Assembly (NCBI GenBank): GCA_023381755.1
Contig: JAMCUF010000028.1
Span: 1 to 44,779 of the forward strand
Direction: 5' to 3'
DNA length: 44,779 nucleotides
Source of the DNA: Deltaproteobacteria bacterium
GTDB lineage: Bacteria; SZUA-79; Acidulodesulfobacterales; Acidulodesulfobacteraceae
Shown here: positions 26,599-35,396 of the stretch, one piece after another
Layout: every line of letters begins with the position of its first letter
Position numbering within the stretch: the stretch's first letter is position 1
Notes under the pieces: generated by a model
Seen by the model: the letters and a program-made list of their open reading frames with translations, nothing else
What the model was told of the DNA's origin: nothing
The model's database searches: none
Translations under genes and position numbers: made by a program

Positions 26599-27450
26599 AT
26601 GTCACCAGCAAACAGGGTTATAGGTTTTATAGGCGCAGGGAATATGGCTTACGGACTTATTAAAGGGATGGTTAGCGTAAAGCCTGATATGGAAATTTTG
26701 ATTTATGATACCGACGTTGAGAGGGTTAATTTTGTAAGCGGTACTTTAAGGGTAAATTCACTAAATAGCATAGGAGAGATTGTTGAAAATTGCGATATAG
26801 TCTTTATTGCCGTTAAACCCTTTTCCGTGGAAAGTGTGATCGGGGTTTCCGTGCAGGCCCTAAATAATTTCAAAGACAATAATGATTTTCCTATATTTAT
26901 TTCTATCGCGGGCGGGATTAAGGTCGGTTTCATGGAAGAGGTTTTCAACCGAACGCTAAAAAACGTTTCCCCGGTAAAAATATTTAGAGTTATGCCGAAC
27001 ATAAACTCTTTGGTTGGAAAGGGGATGAGCGCGATGTGTTATAATAATTATGTCTTAAATGAAGATATAAAAATAGCAACCGAAATAATAGAGATGTCTT
27101 CAAAGGTTTTGGTTATCGATGAGAAATATTTTGATGCCGTAACCGCTTTAAGCGGGAGCGGCCCCGCTTATATTTTTTTAATTGCCGAAGGGCTTATTGA
27201 GGCCGGTGTTAAGCTGGGCCTTCCAAGGGATGCGGCAAAGACTTTGGTGTTTCAAACGCTTTTGGGTTCGGCTGACCTGTTAAACAGTGCGGAATTTTCG
27301 AAAACCTCCACGAAAGACCTCAGGGATATGGTAACGTCTCCCGGGGGAACAACCGCTTACGGTCTTGCAAAACTTGAGGAGGGAAGGATTAAATATATTC
27401 TTGACTCCGCAGTAAATGCCGCATATTTAAGGGCGAAAGGACTAGTTTAA
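26599..27450 (+). CDS. proC: Pyrroline-5-carboxylate reductase
   Basis: A 283-residue NAD(P)H enzyme that makes proline from pyrroline-5-carboxylate. GFIGAGNMAYGLIKGM is the Rossmann motif, FRVMPNINSLVGKGMSAM and ALSGSGPAYIFLIAEGLIEAGVKLGLPRDAA are the family signature, and MVTSPGGTTAYGL completes the active site. A strong GGGAGGGGG site precedes the ATG. The proC-yggS pairing downstream is common in bacteria. Confidence 0.96.
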   Translation: MSPANRVIGFIGAGNMAYGLIKGMVSVKPDMEILIYDTDVERVNFVSGTLRVNSLNSIGEIVENCDIVFIAVKPFSVESVIGVSVQALNNFKDNNDFPIFISIAGGIKVGFMEEVFNRTLKNVSPVKIFRVMPNINSLVGKGMSAMCYNNYVLNEDIKIATEIIEMSSKVLVIDEKYFDAVTALSGSGPAYIFLIAEGLIEAGVKLGLPRDAAKTLVFQTLLGSADLLNSAEFSKTSTKDLRDMVTSPGGTTAYGLAKLEEGRIKYILDSAVNAAYLRAKGLV

Positions 27451-27558
27451 ACCGGATTAAGGTTTGATTTGTTTATGGCAAGATTTGTTAGTCAATTGGC
27501 TTATAATTTATTACATATAACAGTATAACATCATTTATTTAAAAGTCGATAACCTTAA

Positions 27559-28284
27559 ATGCCGGGTTCTTCCTCTGTAATATCGGATAATATAAACAAT
27601 ATAAATGAAAAAGTGAAGGCCGCCGCCGCAAAAAGCGGCCGCGGCCTTTCGGATATAACAATTTTAGCGGCGTCTAAAACAAGGAGTCCGAAAGAGATTC
27701 TGGAAGCCTTTAATAACGGCATAAAGGTCTTTGGAGAAAACTATGTCCAGGAATTTTTGCCGAAGATTGAATCCCTTGTCGATTACAAAGATATCAGCTG
27801 GCATATAATAGGGCATCTTCAAAAAAATAAGGTTAAATATATAACGGGAAAGGTTGGTTTAATTCATTCCGTTGACAGCGTCTTGCTTGCAAAAACCATT
27901 GAAAAACATTCTATTTCCCAAAACATCGTTACGAATATTTTAATCGAGGTAAACCTTGCCGGCGAAAAAACCAAAAATGGCGCAACGATTGACGAAGCAT
28001 ATAATCTGGTTAAAGAAATCAATAAATTTCAGGGGTTGAGTCTGAAAGGTCTTATGGTGATGCCCCCGTTAGAAAAAAATAATAGAAAATATTTTAAGTC
28101 TTTAAGAGAACTTATTAAGGATATAAACGATAAAAACATTTATAAAGCAAAGTTGTCAACCCTTTCGATGGGGACATCGGGCGATTTTGAGGTGGCTATC
28201 GAAGAGGGTGCAACTATAATACGGCTTGGAACTATAATATTTGGAAACAGACCGCCGAAAAACCAAACCCGAATAACAAACTAA
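27559..28284 (+). CDS. YggS-family pyridoxal phosphate homeostasis protein
   Basis: A 241-residue PLP-binding barrel protein. LAASKTRSPKEI contains the PLP-lysine, FGENYVQEFLPK and WHIIGHLQKNKVKY are hallmarks, and LSMGTSGDFEVAIEEGATIIRLGTIIFG is the phosphate-binding C-terminus. The family buffers PLP and has no firmly known reaction. It is the fourth-fold-III PLP family often beside proC, as here (108 bp downstream). It overlaps nothing, and maf starts 6 bp after its stop. No clear ribosome-binding site is seen before the ATG. Confidence 0.94.
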   Translation: MPGSSSVISDNINNINEKVKAAAAKSGRGLSDITILAASKTRSPKEILEAFNNGIKVFGENYVQEFLPKIESLVDYKDISWHIIGHLQKNKVKYITGKVGLIHSVDSVLLAKTIEKHSISQNIVTNILIEVNLAGEKTKNGATIDEAYNLVKEINKFQGLSLKGLMVMPPLEKNNRKYFKSLRELIKDINDKNIYKAKLSTLSMGTSGDFEVAIEEGATIIRLGTIIFGNRPPKNQTRITN

Positions 28285-28290
28285 TTTAGA

Positions 28291-28899
28291 GTGGAATATT
28301 CTAAGGAACCTATAATATTGGCATCCTCTTCGGAAAGAAGGATTTTTCTGCTAAAAAAAGCGGGGATAGATTTTGTTGCCGTAGGCCATAAACTTAAAGT
28401 AGAGCCATCGTTTAATGGATTTGACAGATTTAAAGGAAGTGCGACTATCGGCCGTTTTGCCTGCGATTTGGCATTAAAGAAGGCGGAAAGTTTGCAGGAA
28501 GACTACCCGGGCAACTTTATTATAGGCTCCGATACCGTTATATATCTAAACGGAACGGTTTACGGTAAACCTAAAGGCTTTGACGATGCCCTCAATACGA
28601 TAAAAGAACTTTCCGGTAAAACTCATGAGGTCTATACGGGTATCAGCTTAATCAACAAACTTAAAAACATCTATAAAACCGCTTATGATAAAACCTTTGT
28701 TAAGGTAAGGCCGTTAAATAAGAATGAAATAATGGATTATTTAAATAAATATCCCCCGTTTGATAAGGCAGGAAGTTATGGCATTCAGGATGATGACGGG
28801 ATTGCGGAGTCATACGCAGGCTCTTTTGAAAATGTTTTAGGACTGCCCGTTCAAAAATTAATCCCGCTATTAAAGGAATATCATTTGATATATAAATGA
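28291..28899 (+). CDS. maf: Maf-family nucleoside triphosphate pyrophosphatase
   Basis: A 202-residue Maf protein starting with GTG. ILASSSERRIFLLKKAGI is the N-terminal substrate loop (the usual SPRR is SERR here). IGSDTVIYLNGTVYGKP, LSGKTHEVYTGI and DKAGSYGIQDDDGIAESYAGSFENVLGLPV complete the family pattern. It hydrolyses non-canonical or pyrimidine NTPs. It lies 6 bp after the yggS-type gene, so the three plus-strand genes probably form one operon. It converges on topA. Confidence 0.93.
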   Translation: MEYSKEPIILASSSERRIFLLKKAGIDFVAVGHKLKVEPSFNGFDRFKGSATIGRFACDLALKKAESLQEDYPGNFIIGSDTVIYLNGTVYGKPKGFDDALNTIKELSGKTHEVYTGISLINKLKNIYKTAYDKTFVKVRPLNKNEIMDYLNKYPPFDKAGSYGIQDDDGIAESYAGSFENVLGLPVQKLIPLLKEYHLIYK

Positions 28900-28966
28900 T
28901 ATATGAAAATCCGGGAATATAACCCCTATTCCGCCTACAAGGAGAGCTTGTCGTGTTATTTTATGA

Positions 28967-31324
28967 TTATTCCGAAGATGCACTTGCTGTTTTTGGCAAT
29001 GCCCATGTTGCATAATTGCATTTTGGATAATTTGAGCAGCCGTAAAATTTCCTGCCCTTTTTTGTTCGTTTTTCTACCAAATAACCTCCGCAGCCGGTCG
29101 GACACTCAATTTTGGATTTATTATGTTTAGCGGGCACAGGTTTTATATTTTTACATTCGGGGTATCCGCTGCACGCAAGAAATCTGCCAAATCTGCCCAT
29201 CTTTACTACCATCGGTTTTCCGCATTTCTCGCATACTTCGCCGGTCTCATCCGTTCCGGTGTTATTTTCTATATTTTCTTCTATATTTTCTTTTGGAATC
29301 TCTTTAGTGTTTTTACATTCGGGGTATCCGCTGCACGCAAGAAATCTGCCAAACCTGCCCATCTTTACCACCATCGGTTTTCCGCATTTCTCGCAAATTA
29401 TATCTGTGGGCTCCGAAGCACCCTTTATGTTTTTAATGTTTATTTTGGCTTCCCCAAAGCTTTTCATAAATTGATTATAAAAATTTGTCAGGAGCTCCTT
29501 TCTGCTCGTAATTCCATTTTCGATTCCATCAAGCTTCGATTCCATATTTGCCGTAAATTTTAAATCCACGATATCAGAAAAACCCGCCTTTAAAGTATCG
29601 GAAACTATCATGCCCAGCTCGGTCGGTTTAAACTTTAGCGTGGAACCGCCTCTTTTTGAAATGCCTGCAGATTCTGTCGTCATAGCCACATAATCCTTAG
29701 TTTTTATATTCGCTATGATGCTTTGATATGTGGACGGCCTTCCGATGCCATTTTCATCTAAGGCTTTTACTAAAGTTGCCTCGGTATATCTTGAAGGAGG
29801 GGAAGTAAAATGTTGAAAGGTGTCAACCCTTTTTATATCGGCAGGATCGCCTTTTGCGAGAAGCGCAAAAATTTTTAATATAGGCTTGTCGCGGGATTCT
29901 TCTTCACCCTCTTTATTGGCTGCACCTGTTACAGGTTCATTTATTACTTTTTGGAATCCGTCAAAATTTAAGACACTCTCAGTCATTTTAAAAGTATATA
30001 TATTATTTTTACCGGTTTGCGGTTCGTTGTAATTGCCCTGTATAATTATACTATATTGGTCGTATATGCTTTCGCTCATAAACGAAGCTAAGAAATAAGC
30101 CCATATTAGATTATATAGTTTATATTCATCGTGGCTTAGGTATTCTTTAATTTTTTTAGGCGTCAATAAAACATTGGCAGGCCTTATCGCTTCGTGCGCA
30201 TCCTGTATCTTTCCTACTTTCTCTTTCCTTTTGTTAATTCCGTTTTTGTTTAAATATTCTTTGCCGAATGAATTTTCTATAAATTTTTTAGCTGTCGCAA
30301 CGGATGCCTCGGATATTCTTGTTGAATCCGTCCTCATATAAGTTATAAGACCGATAGGTCCCAAGGGTTTGCTGCCTGCTCCTTCCACCACCCCCAACTC
30401 TACCCCTTCATAAAGCTTCTGGGCTATGAACATTGTTTTTTTAACCGGAAATCTTAAAATTTTAGCGGCTTCCTGCTGTAGCGTACTTGTAATAAAGGGA
30501 AGGGGCGGTTTTCTGGAAAATTGTTTTTTGCCTATTTCGTCTATTTGATAATTATAGGTTTTTAATAGGTTTTTTTTTAATCCGGAAGCCCCTTCCTCGT
30601 TTTTTATTTTAGGTTCTTTTCCGTTGATTTTAACGAGCTCGCCCTCTATACTTATGGTTTTGCCATCTATTTTTGAGCCGTTCCGGACCCAGCTTCCAAT
30701 TTCATTAATTTTCTTGCCCTTTATATCAAAAAGCGCCGTTACCGTCCAAAACTCCTCTTTTTTAAAGTTCTTTATTTCCTTTTCTCTTTCGACAATCAAA
30801 TATAAAGCAACCGATTGAACCCTGCCCGCCGAAAGCCCCCTGCGCACCTTTTCCCATAAAAACGGGCTAAGATTATAACCGACGAGCCTGTCCAAAATTC
30901 TTCTTGCTTTTTGGGATTCATACATAGCCTCGTTCAAGGAAATGGGGTTTTTTATAGCGTTTTTGACGGCGTCTTTTGTTATTTCATTAAAAAGCACTCT
31001 TTTCACGTCCGGTTTTTTACCCTTAATGGTATCGATAACCTCTTTGATATTCCATGCTATAGCTTCGCCTTCCCTATCCGGGTCCGGCGCAAGATATACA
31101 TTTTCCACATTTTTTGCTATTTTTTTAATTTCCTCGATGGTCTTTTCTTTGCCCTTTATAATTTCATATTTGGGTTCAAAGTTATTTTTTATATCTACGC
31201 CAAGGGTATTTTTGGGTAAATTTTTAATATGTCCAACCGTAGCCTTAACTATAAAACCATCGCCCAGATATTTATTTATGGTATGCGCTTTCGATGGAGA
31301 TTCCACAAGTACAAGATTTTTCAT
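28967..31324 (-). CDS. topA: DNA topoisomerase I
   Basis: A 785-residue type IA topoisomerase that relaxes negative supercoils. The TOPRIM domain opens with LVLVESPSKAHTINKYLG and has APDPDREGEAIAW. GLITYMRTDSTRIS contains the nucleophilic tyrosine, and GIGRPSTYQSIIANI is the late conserved segment. The C-terminus holds three four-cysteine zinc ribbons. The first two (in DNA 29310-29395 and 29148-29233) are almost identical in protein and DNA, a recent duplication of 54 codons. It follows the DprA-like gene by 28 bp, the usual dprA-topA order. Confidence 0.97.
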   Translation of the reverse strand: MKNLVLVESPSKAHTINKYLGDGFIVKATVGHIKNLPKNTLGVDIKNNFEPKYEIIKGKEKTIEEIKKIAKNVENVYLAPDPDREGEAIAWNIKEVIDTIKGKKPDVKRVLFNEITKDAVKNAIKNPISLNEAMYESQKARRILDRLVGYNLSPFLWEKVRRGLSAGRVQSVALYLIVEREKEIKNFKKEEFWTVTALFDIKGKKINEIGSWVRNGSKIDGKTISIEGELVKINGKEPKIKNEEGASGLKKNLLKTYNYQIDEIGKKQFSRKPPLPFITSTLQQEAAKILRFPVKKTMFIAQKLYEGVELGVVEGAGSKPLGPIGLITYMRTDSTRISEASVATAKKFIENSFGKEYLNKNGINKRKEKVGKIQDAHEAIRPANVLLTPKKIKEYLSHDEYKLYNLIWAYFLASFMSESIYDQYSIIIQGNYNEPQTGKNNIYTFKMTESVLNFDGFQKVINEPVTGAANKEGEEESRDKPILKIFALLAKGDPADIKRVDTFQHFTSPPSRYTEATLVKALDENGIGRPSTYQSIIANIKTKDYVAMTTESAGISKRGGSTLKFKPTELGMIVSDTLKAGFSDIVDLKFTANMESKLDGIENGITSRKELLTNFYNQFMKSFGEAKINIKNIKGASEPTDIICEKCGKPMVVKMGRFGRFLACSGYPECKNTKEIPKENIEENIENNTGTDETGEVCEKCGKPMVVKMGRFGRFLACSGYPECKNIKPVPAKHNKSKIECPTGCGGYLVEKRTKKGRKFYGCSNYPKCNYATWALPKTASASSE
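29148..29233. repeat. 86-bp zinc-ribbon coding repeat, copy 1 (topA 3' part)
   Basis: Codes on the minus strand for the second CEKCGKP...SGYPEC ribbon. It differs from the copy at 29310-29395 at two positions only, both silent, at a 162-bp period. Confidence 0.9.
29310..29395. repeat. 86-bp zinc-ribbon coding repeat, copy 2 (topA)
   Basis: Codes for the first of the two near-identical ribbons. The 76 bp between the copies encode an Asn/Glu-rich linker that is not duplicated. Confidence 0.9.
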
Positions 31325-31352
31325 ACAGGTTTGGTATTTTTGGTTATTTACA

Positions 31353-32438
31353 TTATTTTGTTGATTTTAATTTTTTAATAATTCCGCCGGGAAATCTTCC
31401 TATTTCCGAATTTATCTCGAGTATCGAAATATTCTTAAGAATTTCATTTGAATTAACGTTAAATTTAATATTGCTCAGTTTGATTAAATTGTCAATAGTT
31501 ATATTTTCTTTTTCTAAAGTTTTTAATATAAATTTTTGAATAGGGTTGCATTCCGTTCTATTTTTAGCCGCATTGTCATCAGTCCGGGTTAAGTTCTTAC
31601 GAATATCTTTGGCATGGCATTCCCCTCCAAATATTTTTACCGGTTTACCCGCATCCTTAAATTTTTTTATAATACTTAACAACGAACTCTTTTCCGATAG
31701 ATAAAATATAGCCATCTCTTTCGATAAATGAAAGGCAAGGCTGTTTCTAAGGGTAAATCCGTACTTTGAAGTTCTACAAAACGGGTCTAACGCGGAAAGT
31801 TGCAGAATGTTTTTAAAATCAAAATTTGAAGCTAACGATAGTCTATTTGCAGTATTGGAATTAAGCAGCGAATAATGCGGCAAGATTACCGGCGGCGAAG
31901 AGCCGTCGGATTTTTCTATAAATTCCATTTCGGCTTCGCTGTTTATTCCAACGCAAATAAAATCGGTTTTTGCTCTATCATTACTATAATAATAATCCTT
32001 AAAATTTTTTAATATATCGTTATTCGGCTTGTAAATTTTAGCATCTTTAAATCTAGACGAGGTTAAAAATAAGCCCCCGGCCGATTTTATGCTTGTGATG
32101 TTTATATCAAAATTGTTATGAGGGCTATAAATATGCAAAAATTGCGGAAGAGCGGGAGCAGAGGGTTTACCCTCGTAATTTTTTATTAGGCAGGTTGTTT
32201 TAATAGGTTTTATGCAGTATTTATCCAATATAGAAATCTCATTCAGGGCTTTTTTTATAAATTTATGGTAGCATTCGGAATTTTTAAAATTATCCTCAGT
32301 CGTTCCGTAATTATTCAGGGTTTTTTTATATACTCCCTCCGCCTTAGCTTTCAGAATAATCCTGTAATTAATATATGATAAGCTTTCGTTAACGCAAGCC
32401 GGAGCCGGCTTATAATCTTTTGCATCTGTCATAGGCAC
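31353..32438 (-). CDS. Strongly diverged DprA/Smf-like protein
   Basis: A 361-residue protein directly upstream of topA, the classical dprA position. Weak DprA traits: a segment like the RNRIIAGLS motif (FTLRNSLAFHLSKEMAIFYLSEKSSLLSIIKKFKDAGKPVKIFGG), and a C-terminal winged-helix-like domain (NPIQKFILKTLEKENITIDNLIKLS, ending SEIGRFPGGIIKKL). The glycine-rich single-strand-binding motif of active DprA (GARGID type) is not seen. It may be a DNA-processing protein that lost natural-transformation function, or a repurposed Rossmann/winged-helix protein. The start is GTG; an ATG two codons later is possible. Neither has a clear ribosome-binding site. Confidence 0.6.
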   Translation of the reverse strand: MPMTDAKDYKPAPACVNESLSYINYRIILKAKAEGVYKKTLNNYGTTEDNFKNSECYHKFIKKALNEISILDKYCIKPIKTTCLIKNYEGKPSAPALPQFLHIYSPHNNFDINITSIKSAGGLFLTSSRFKDAKIYKPNNDILKNFKDYYYSNDRAKTDFICVGINSEAEMEFIEKSDGSSPPVILPHYSLLNSNTANRLSLASNFDFKNILQLSALDPFCRTSKYGFTLRNSLAFHLSKEMAIFYLSEKSSLLSIIKKFKDAGKPVKIFGGECHAKDIRKNLTRTDDNAAKNRTECNPIQKFILKTLEKENITIDNLIKLSNIKFNVNSNEILKNISILEINSEIGRFPGGIIKKLKSTK

Positions 32439-32541
32439 ACCGGGGCATATAAGTAATACCGGTTAAACTTGGAATCATCTGTAACTTATTCAAATAATAT
32501 GATAAAATAAAAAAAATTAAAATGCTTTTTTGTTTATAAAC

Positions 32542-33903
32542 ATGATAACGGATTTTATTTTTATAAAGGGAAACAATGAATTATCCCGGTTTTTGCTAAT
32601 TTGTTTTGCTGTTATGGCATTTTTATTCTTTGTTGTCATTGCACTTCCGTTGTCTTACGGCAATACAATTTATAATAAAAACATGCCGGGCAAAGGCGGT
32701 ACAATAAAAATTGCCGCAGTGCTTCCAGCCAAAGGAAGATTTGCATATTTTAGCAAACAGTTTATAAACGGCTTACTGCTTAGCTCAAATAATCCCAACG
32801 GCTCAAAAATAAGATATATGATCGTAAATTTACCGGCCAATGCCGGTAAAACCAGTATTGGCTACGTGTTTGCCTCTTTGGCAAAAAAAGGGGTAAGCGC
32901 CGTGGTAGGCCCGATTTTTGCGGGTCAATTAAAATATTTTGCTTCTGATTCTGTTAAATTTAAAATTCCAGTAATAACGCCTTCCCCGCTTGTAACCAAG
33001 GAAGACGTTTCGCCGTATATCTTTAGTTACGGTATGACTTTAAAGCAGGAGATTAAAACGGAAATTAAATACGCCATGGATAACGGTATAAGTTCCGTTT
33101 CGGTTATATATCCTTATGACGGCTATGGGCAAAAACTTCTCGCATATATAAGGCATTTTTCAATAAAGTATGGTATTAGCATTTTGAATGCAGCTGCTTA
33201 TACCGACAAAACAACGGATTTTTTTTATAGTTTCAATTCTATCGTCCGGTTTAATAATGTCGGCAAAGGGCATATATCCAAAGCCGAAGAGGCGCAACTC
33301 GGGATTACCCCTTACAATCTTATGCATGGTATAACAAAAGTAAAGCCGCATATCCCCTTTAAAGGGCTTTTTGTAATTGGAATTCCTTCAAAGCTTAAGT
33401 TGATTTTAACTCAGCTCATGTATTACAATATTACGGGATTTCCAATATTTGGCCTGAGCTCGTTTGATTCAAAACTGTTTATAGAAAAATACGGATTTTA
33501 CATGCAAGACGCGATTTTTCCAAACGGGTTTTTTAAGCATAGCGGCAACAATGCCGTTAAAAAATTCGACGCGGCGTATAAAAAATATTACAGAGAAATG
33601 CCGAATATACTTAGCGCCGAAGGATACGACATCGGGGGGATATTGATTAAAGCTGCGGAAAAATTTCCTCTCCGCCGGGCCGCGGTTAGCGGTGGCAGCC
33701 CTATGCCCTTAGGCATAGGGCAATTACAAAACTTGCCGGCCAAAGATGTTAACGGTATTTCATTTTACGGTTCACTTTTAAGCGTTAAGTCGTACAAAGG
33801 GGTATGCGGCATCAGCCGTTTAAGCGGTAACAGGTTTAAAAAAAACCTTTACCTGTTTCAATATAAAAACAATAAAACTTATATCCTTGAAAGTCCGTTC
33901 TAA
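32542..33903 (+). CDS. Periplasmic-binding-protein-like protein (LivK/LpoA type)
   Basis: A 453-residue protein with an N-terminal hydrophobic segment (about 16-38) as a membrane anchor or signal, then a type I periplasmic-binding fold: IKIAAVLPAKGRFAYFSKQFINGLLLSS, VSAVVGPIFAGQLKYFASDSVKFKIPVITPSP, VSVIYPYDGYGQKLL and NILSAEGYDIGGILIKAA. It could bind an amino-acid-like ligand, or act as a penicillin-binding-protein activator of the LpoA kind. No ABC transporter genes lie nearby, which favours the latter. The frame extends four codons to a TTG. Neither start has a clear Shine-Dalgarno. Confidence 0.72.
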   Translation: MITDFIFIKGNNELSRFLLICFAVMAFLFFVVIALPLSYGNTIYNKNMPGKGGTIKIAAVLPAKGRFAYFSKQFINGLLLSSNNPNGSKIRYMIVNLPANAGKTSIGYVFASLAKKGVSAVVGPIFAGQLKYFASDSVKFKIPVITPSPLVTKEDVSPYIFSYGMTLKQEIKTEIKYAMDNGISSVSVIYPYDGYGQKLLAYIRHFSIKYGISILNAAAYTDKTTDFFYSFNSIVRFNNVGKGHISKAEEAQLGITPYNLMHGITKVKPHIPFKGLFVIGIPSKLKLILTQLMYYNITGFPIFGLSSFDSKLFIEKYGFYMQDAIFPNGFFKHSGNNAVKKFDAAYKKYYREMPNILSAEGYDIGGILIKAAEKFPLRRAAVSGGSPMPLGIGQLQNLPAKDVNGISFYGSLLSVKSYKGVCGISRLSGNRFKKNLYLFQYKNNKTYILESPF

Positions 33904-33966
33904 AAAACACTTAAAGTCCATTACATAGGTGCGGTAACGGTATAAGTCGGGATGTTTTAAAAGGAT

Positions 33967-34482
33967 TTATGTCTTAAGTCTTTCCGAAACGATATTTCTA
34001 ACGCTTTCGCTTGCATCGTTTTGCATTAAGGGAAGATATTCCGCAGGTATTCTTTTTGCTACTGCCTTTCTAACCAATGTTTCGCCGTCTTTTATAATAT
34101 CTTTTAAATATTTTTCGTCTATTCTTTCGGCGACTTTAATCCTAACGATAGGTTCTTTATCATCCAAAAGCGAAGGCAAAACAGATTCGTCTATTCTTTC
34201 GGCGACGGCATGCCTTACCCAGAACGATTTATCTTTGAGCATTTTAGGCAGTTCTTTCGCATCTATTCTTTTTGCAACGATTAAACGAATCTCTTTATAC
34301 GGGTCGCTTATAAGAGGCGCTAAATTCTCAGCCGGTATCCTTGAAGCAACTTTATACCTTATATTTTCGTCTTTATCGGTTGCGGCATGGACGAGATAAG
34401 CGGGATTTACCCTGCTTACGGCGTCAAACCTTTCTTTAAAATCGCCCGTTTTTAAAATACTTATAAATTCCTCTTCGGTCAT
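33967..34482 (-). CDS. Leucine-rich-repeat-variant (LRV/HEAT-like) repeat protein
   Basis: A 171-residue protein made almost entirely of 24-residue repeats. Six units run 21-44, 45-68, 69-92, 93-116, 117-140 and 141-164, each with VAxRIxxxxL, then an acidic turn and VRxx. The 24-residue period is that of LRV solenoids, described first in Azotobacter with an N-terminal [4Fe-4S] domain. Here there is no cysteine at all, so the iron-sulfur part is missing. It probably mediates protein binding. Nearby genes give no clue to the partner. The start ATG precedes the first unit by 20 residues. Confidence 0.78.
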   Translation of the reverse strand: MTEEEFISILKTGDFKERFDAVSRVNPAYLVHAATDKDENIRYKVASRIPAENLAPLISDPYKEIRLIVAKRIDAKELPKMLKDKSFWVRHAVAERIDESVLPSLLDDKEPIVRIKVAERIDEKYLKDIIKDGETLVRKAVAKRIPAEYLPLMQNDASESVRNIVSERLKT

Positions 34483-34606
34483 TTTATCTTTATAACTAAT
34501 TAGGTTAAAGTGACTTATTTTTCATTATACCATTAACCATATATCTATTCAAAAATTATGACGCATATTGATAAGCAAATAAAATCATTATATAATTAAC
34601 CGAGCT

Positions 34607-34806
34607 ATGCATGCTTTTATGAAAACCTCTAAAAATATTATAGGCTTAAAAATTTACCGTTCAATAAGATTCTTTTTTGGTCATACGATTTTAATAAAAC
34701 GGAACTGCCTGTATTTTTAATAATGGTTTCCGTAATGGAAAAGGGTGACTTAGACGCTCTGTTTTATGCTTTTTATAGAAAATATTTAGGTAATGTAATT
34801 ATATAA
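34607..34806 (+). pseudogene. Frameshifted small gene, DUF6922-like
   Basis: An ATG (34607, or 34619) opens a frame giving MKTSKNIIGLK. The frame just downstream, shifted by one base, reads LKNLPFNKILFWSYDFNK then TELPVFLIMVSVMEKGDLDALFYAFYRKYLGNVII, stop at 34804-34806. Adding one A to the five-A run at 34648-34652 would join them into a protein of about 60 residues. The LPFxKxLFWxxDF start and GDLDAL motif resemble the short DUF6922 proteins, often antitoxin-like partners of nucleotidyltransferase or toxin genes. A sequencing error, a real inactivation or slippage at the A-run are all possible. No long ORF covers the region. Confidence 0.55.
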
Positions 34807-34829
34807 TTATATTGAGGAGGCAAAGACAT

Positions 34830-35219
34830 ATGGTAAATATAAAAAGGATTTACGACGAACCTTCGGATAAAGACGGCATAAGAATATTAGTTGACAGGCT
34901 TTGGCCGAGGGGAATAAGCAAAGAAAAAGCCAAAATAGACTTCTGGTTTAAAGACATCGCTCCTTCGAGCGAATTAAGAAAGCTGTTTCATGCGGCGGCG
35001 ATCGATTTTAACGAATTTAAAAAAATGTATTTACGGGAACTTTCGGAATACACCCGCGGCCATAATTCCTCCGGCGAAGCCTATTTCGGTAATTCACTGG
35101 CAGAAATATCCAGATTATTAAAAACCAGCCGTAAAAATATAACCCTGCTATACGGCCTGAAAGACGAAATAAACAATAATGCCGCAGTCCTGAAAGAATT
35201 TATATTAAAATCGACATAA
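34830..35219 (+). CDS. DUF488 family protein (YeaO-like)
   Basis: A 129-residue protein with the DUF488 signature: IKRIYDEPSDKDGIRILVDRLWPRGISKEKAKIDFWFKDIAPSSELRKLFHA and, near the end, NITLLYGLKDEINNNAAVLKEFI. The biochemical role of the family is unknown. The chosen start is ATG (34830) with a perfect AGGAGG at 34815-34820. An in-frame TTG at 34812 would place the ribosome-binding site inside the coding region and is rejected. It lies 23 bp after the frameshifted gene on the same strand. Confidence 0.88.
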   Translation: MVNIKRIYDEPSDKDGIRILVDRLWPRGISKEKAKIDFWFKDIAPSSELRKLFHAAAIDFNEFKKMYLRELSEYTRGHNSSGEAYFGNSLAEISRLLKTSRKNITLLYGLKDEINNNAAVLKEFILKST

Positions 35220-35396
35220 AGCGGTACGCTCGCACCGGTGAAGACTTTTATTTTAAGGGTTGCCCTCTGTTTCTGCTTCCACTTTTGCTTTTTCTAGTGC
35301 CGGTAGAAATGGAATAACACATTAATAAATCAAGATGGTTATTTAAGCAATTAATTTAAATATATAAAAATAAGGATTTTCATGGCCATTTTAATC

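Noticed and set aside
29112-29563. Repetitive plus-strand ORFs opposite topA
   Set aside because: Their internal repeats are the antisense of the duplicated zinc-ribbon codons in topA.
34812-34829. TTG start for the DUF488 protein
   Set aside because: It would place the perfect AGGAGG inside the gene; the ATG at 34830 has the correct spacing.
35235-35320. Minus-strand short ORF of about 24 codons (MCYSIST start, Lys/Ser/Arg-rich)
   Set aside because: No ribosome-binding site, no recognisable homologue and in a non-conserved spacer.
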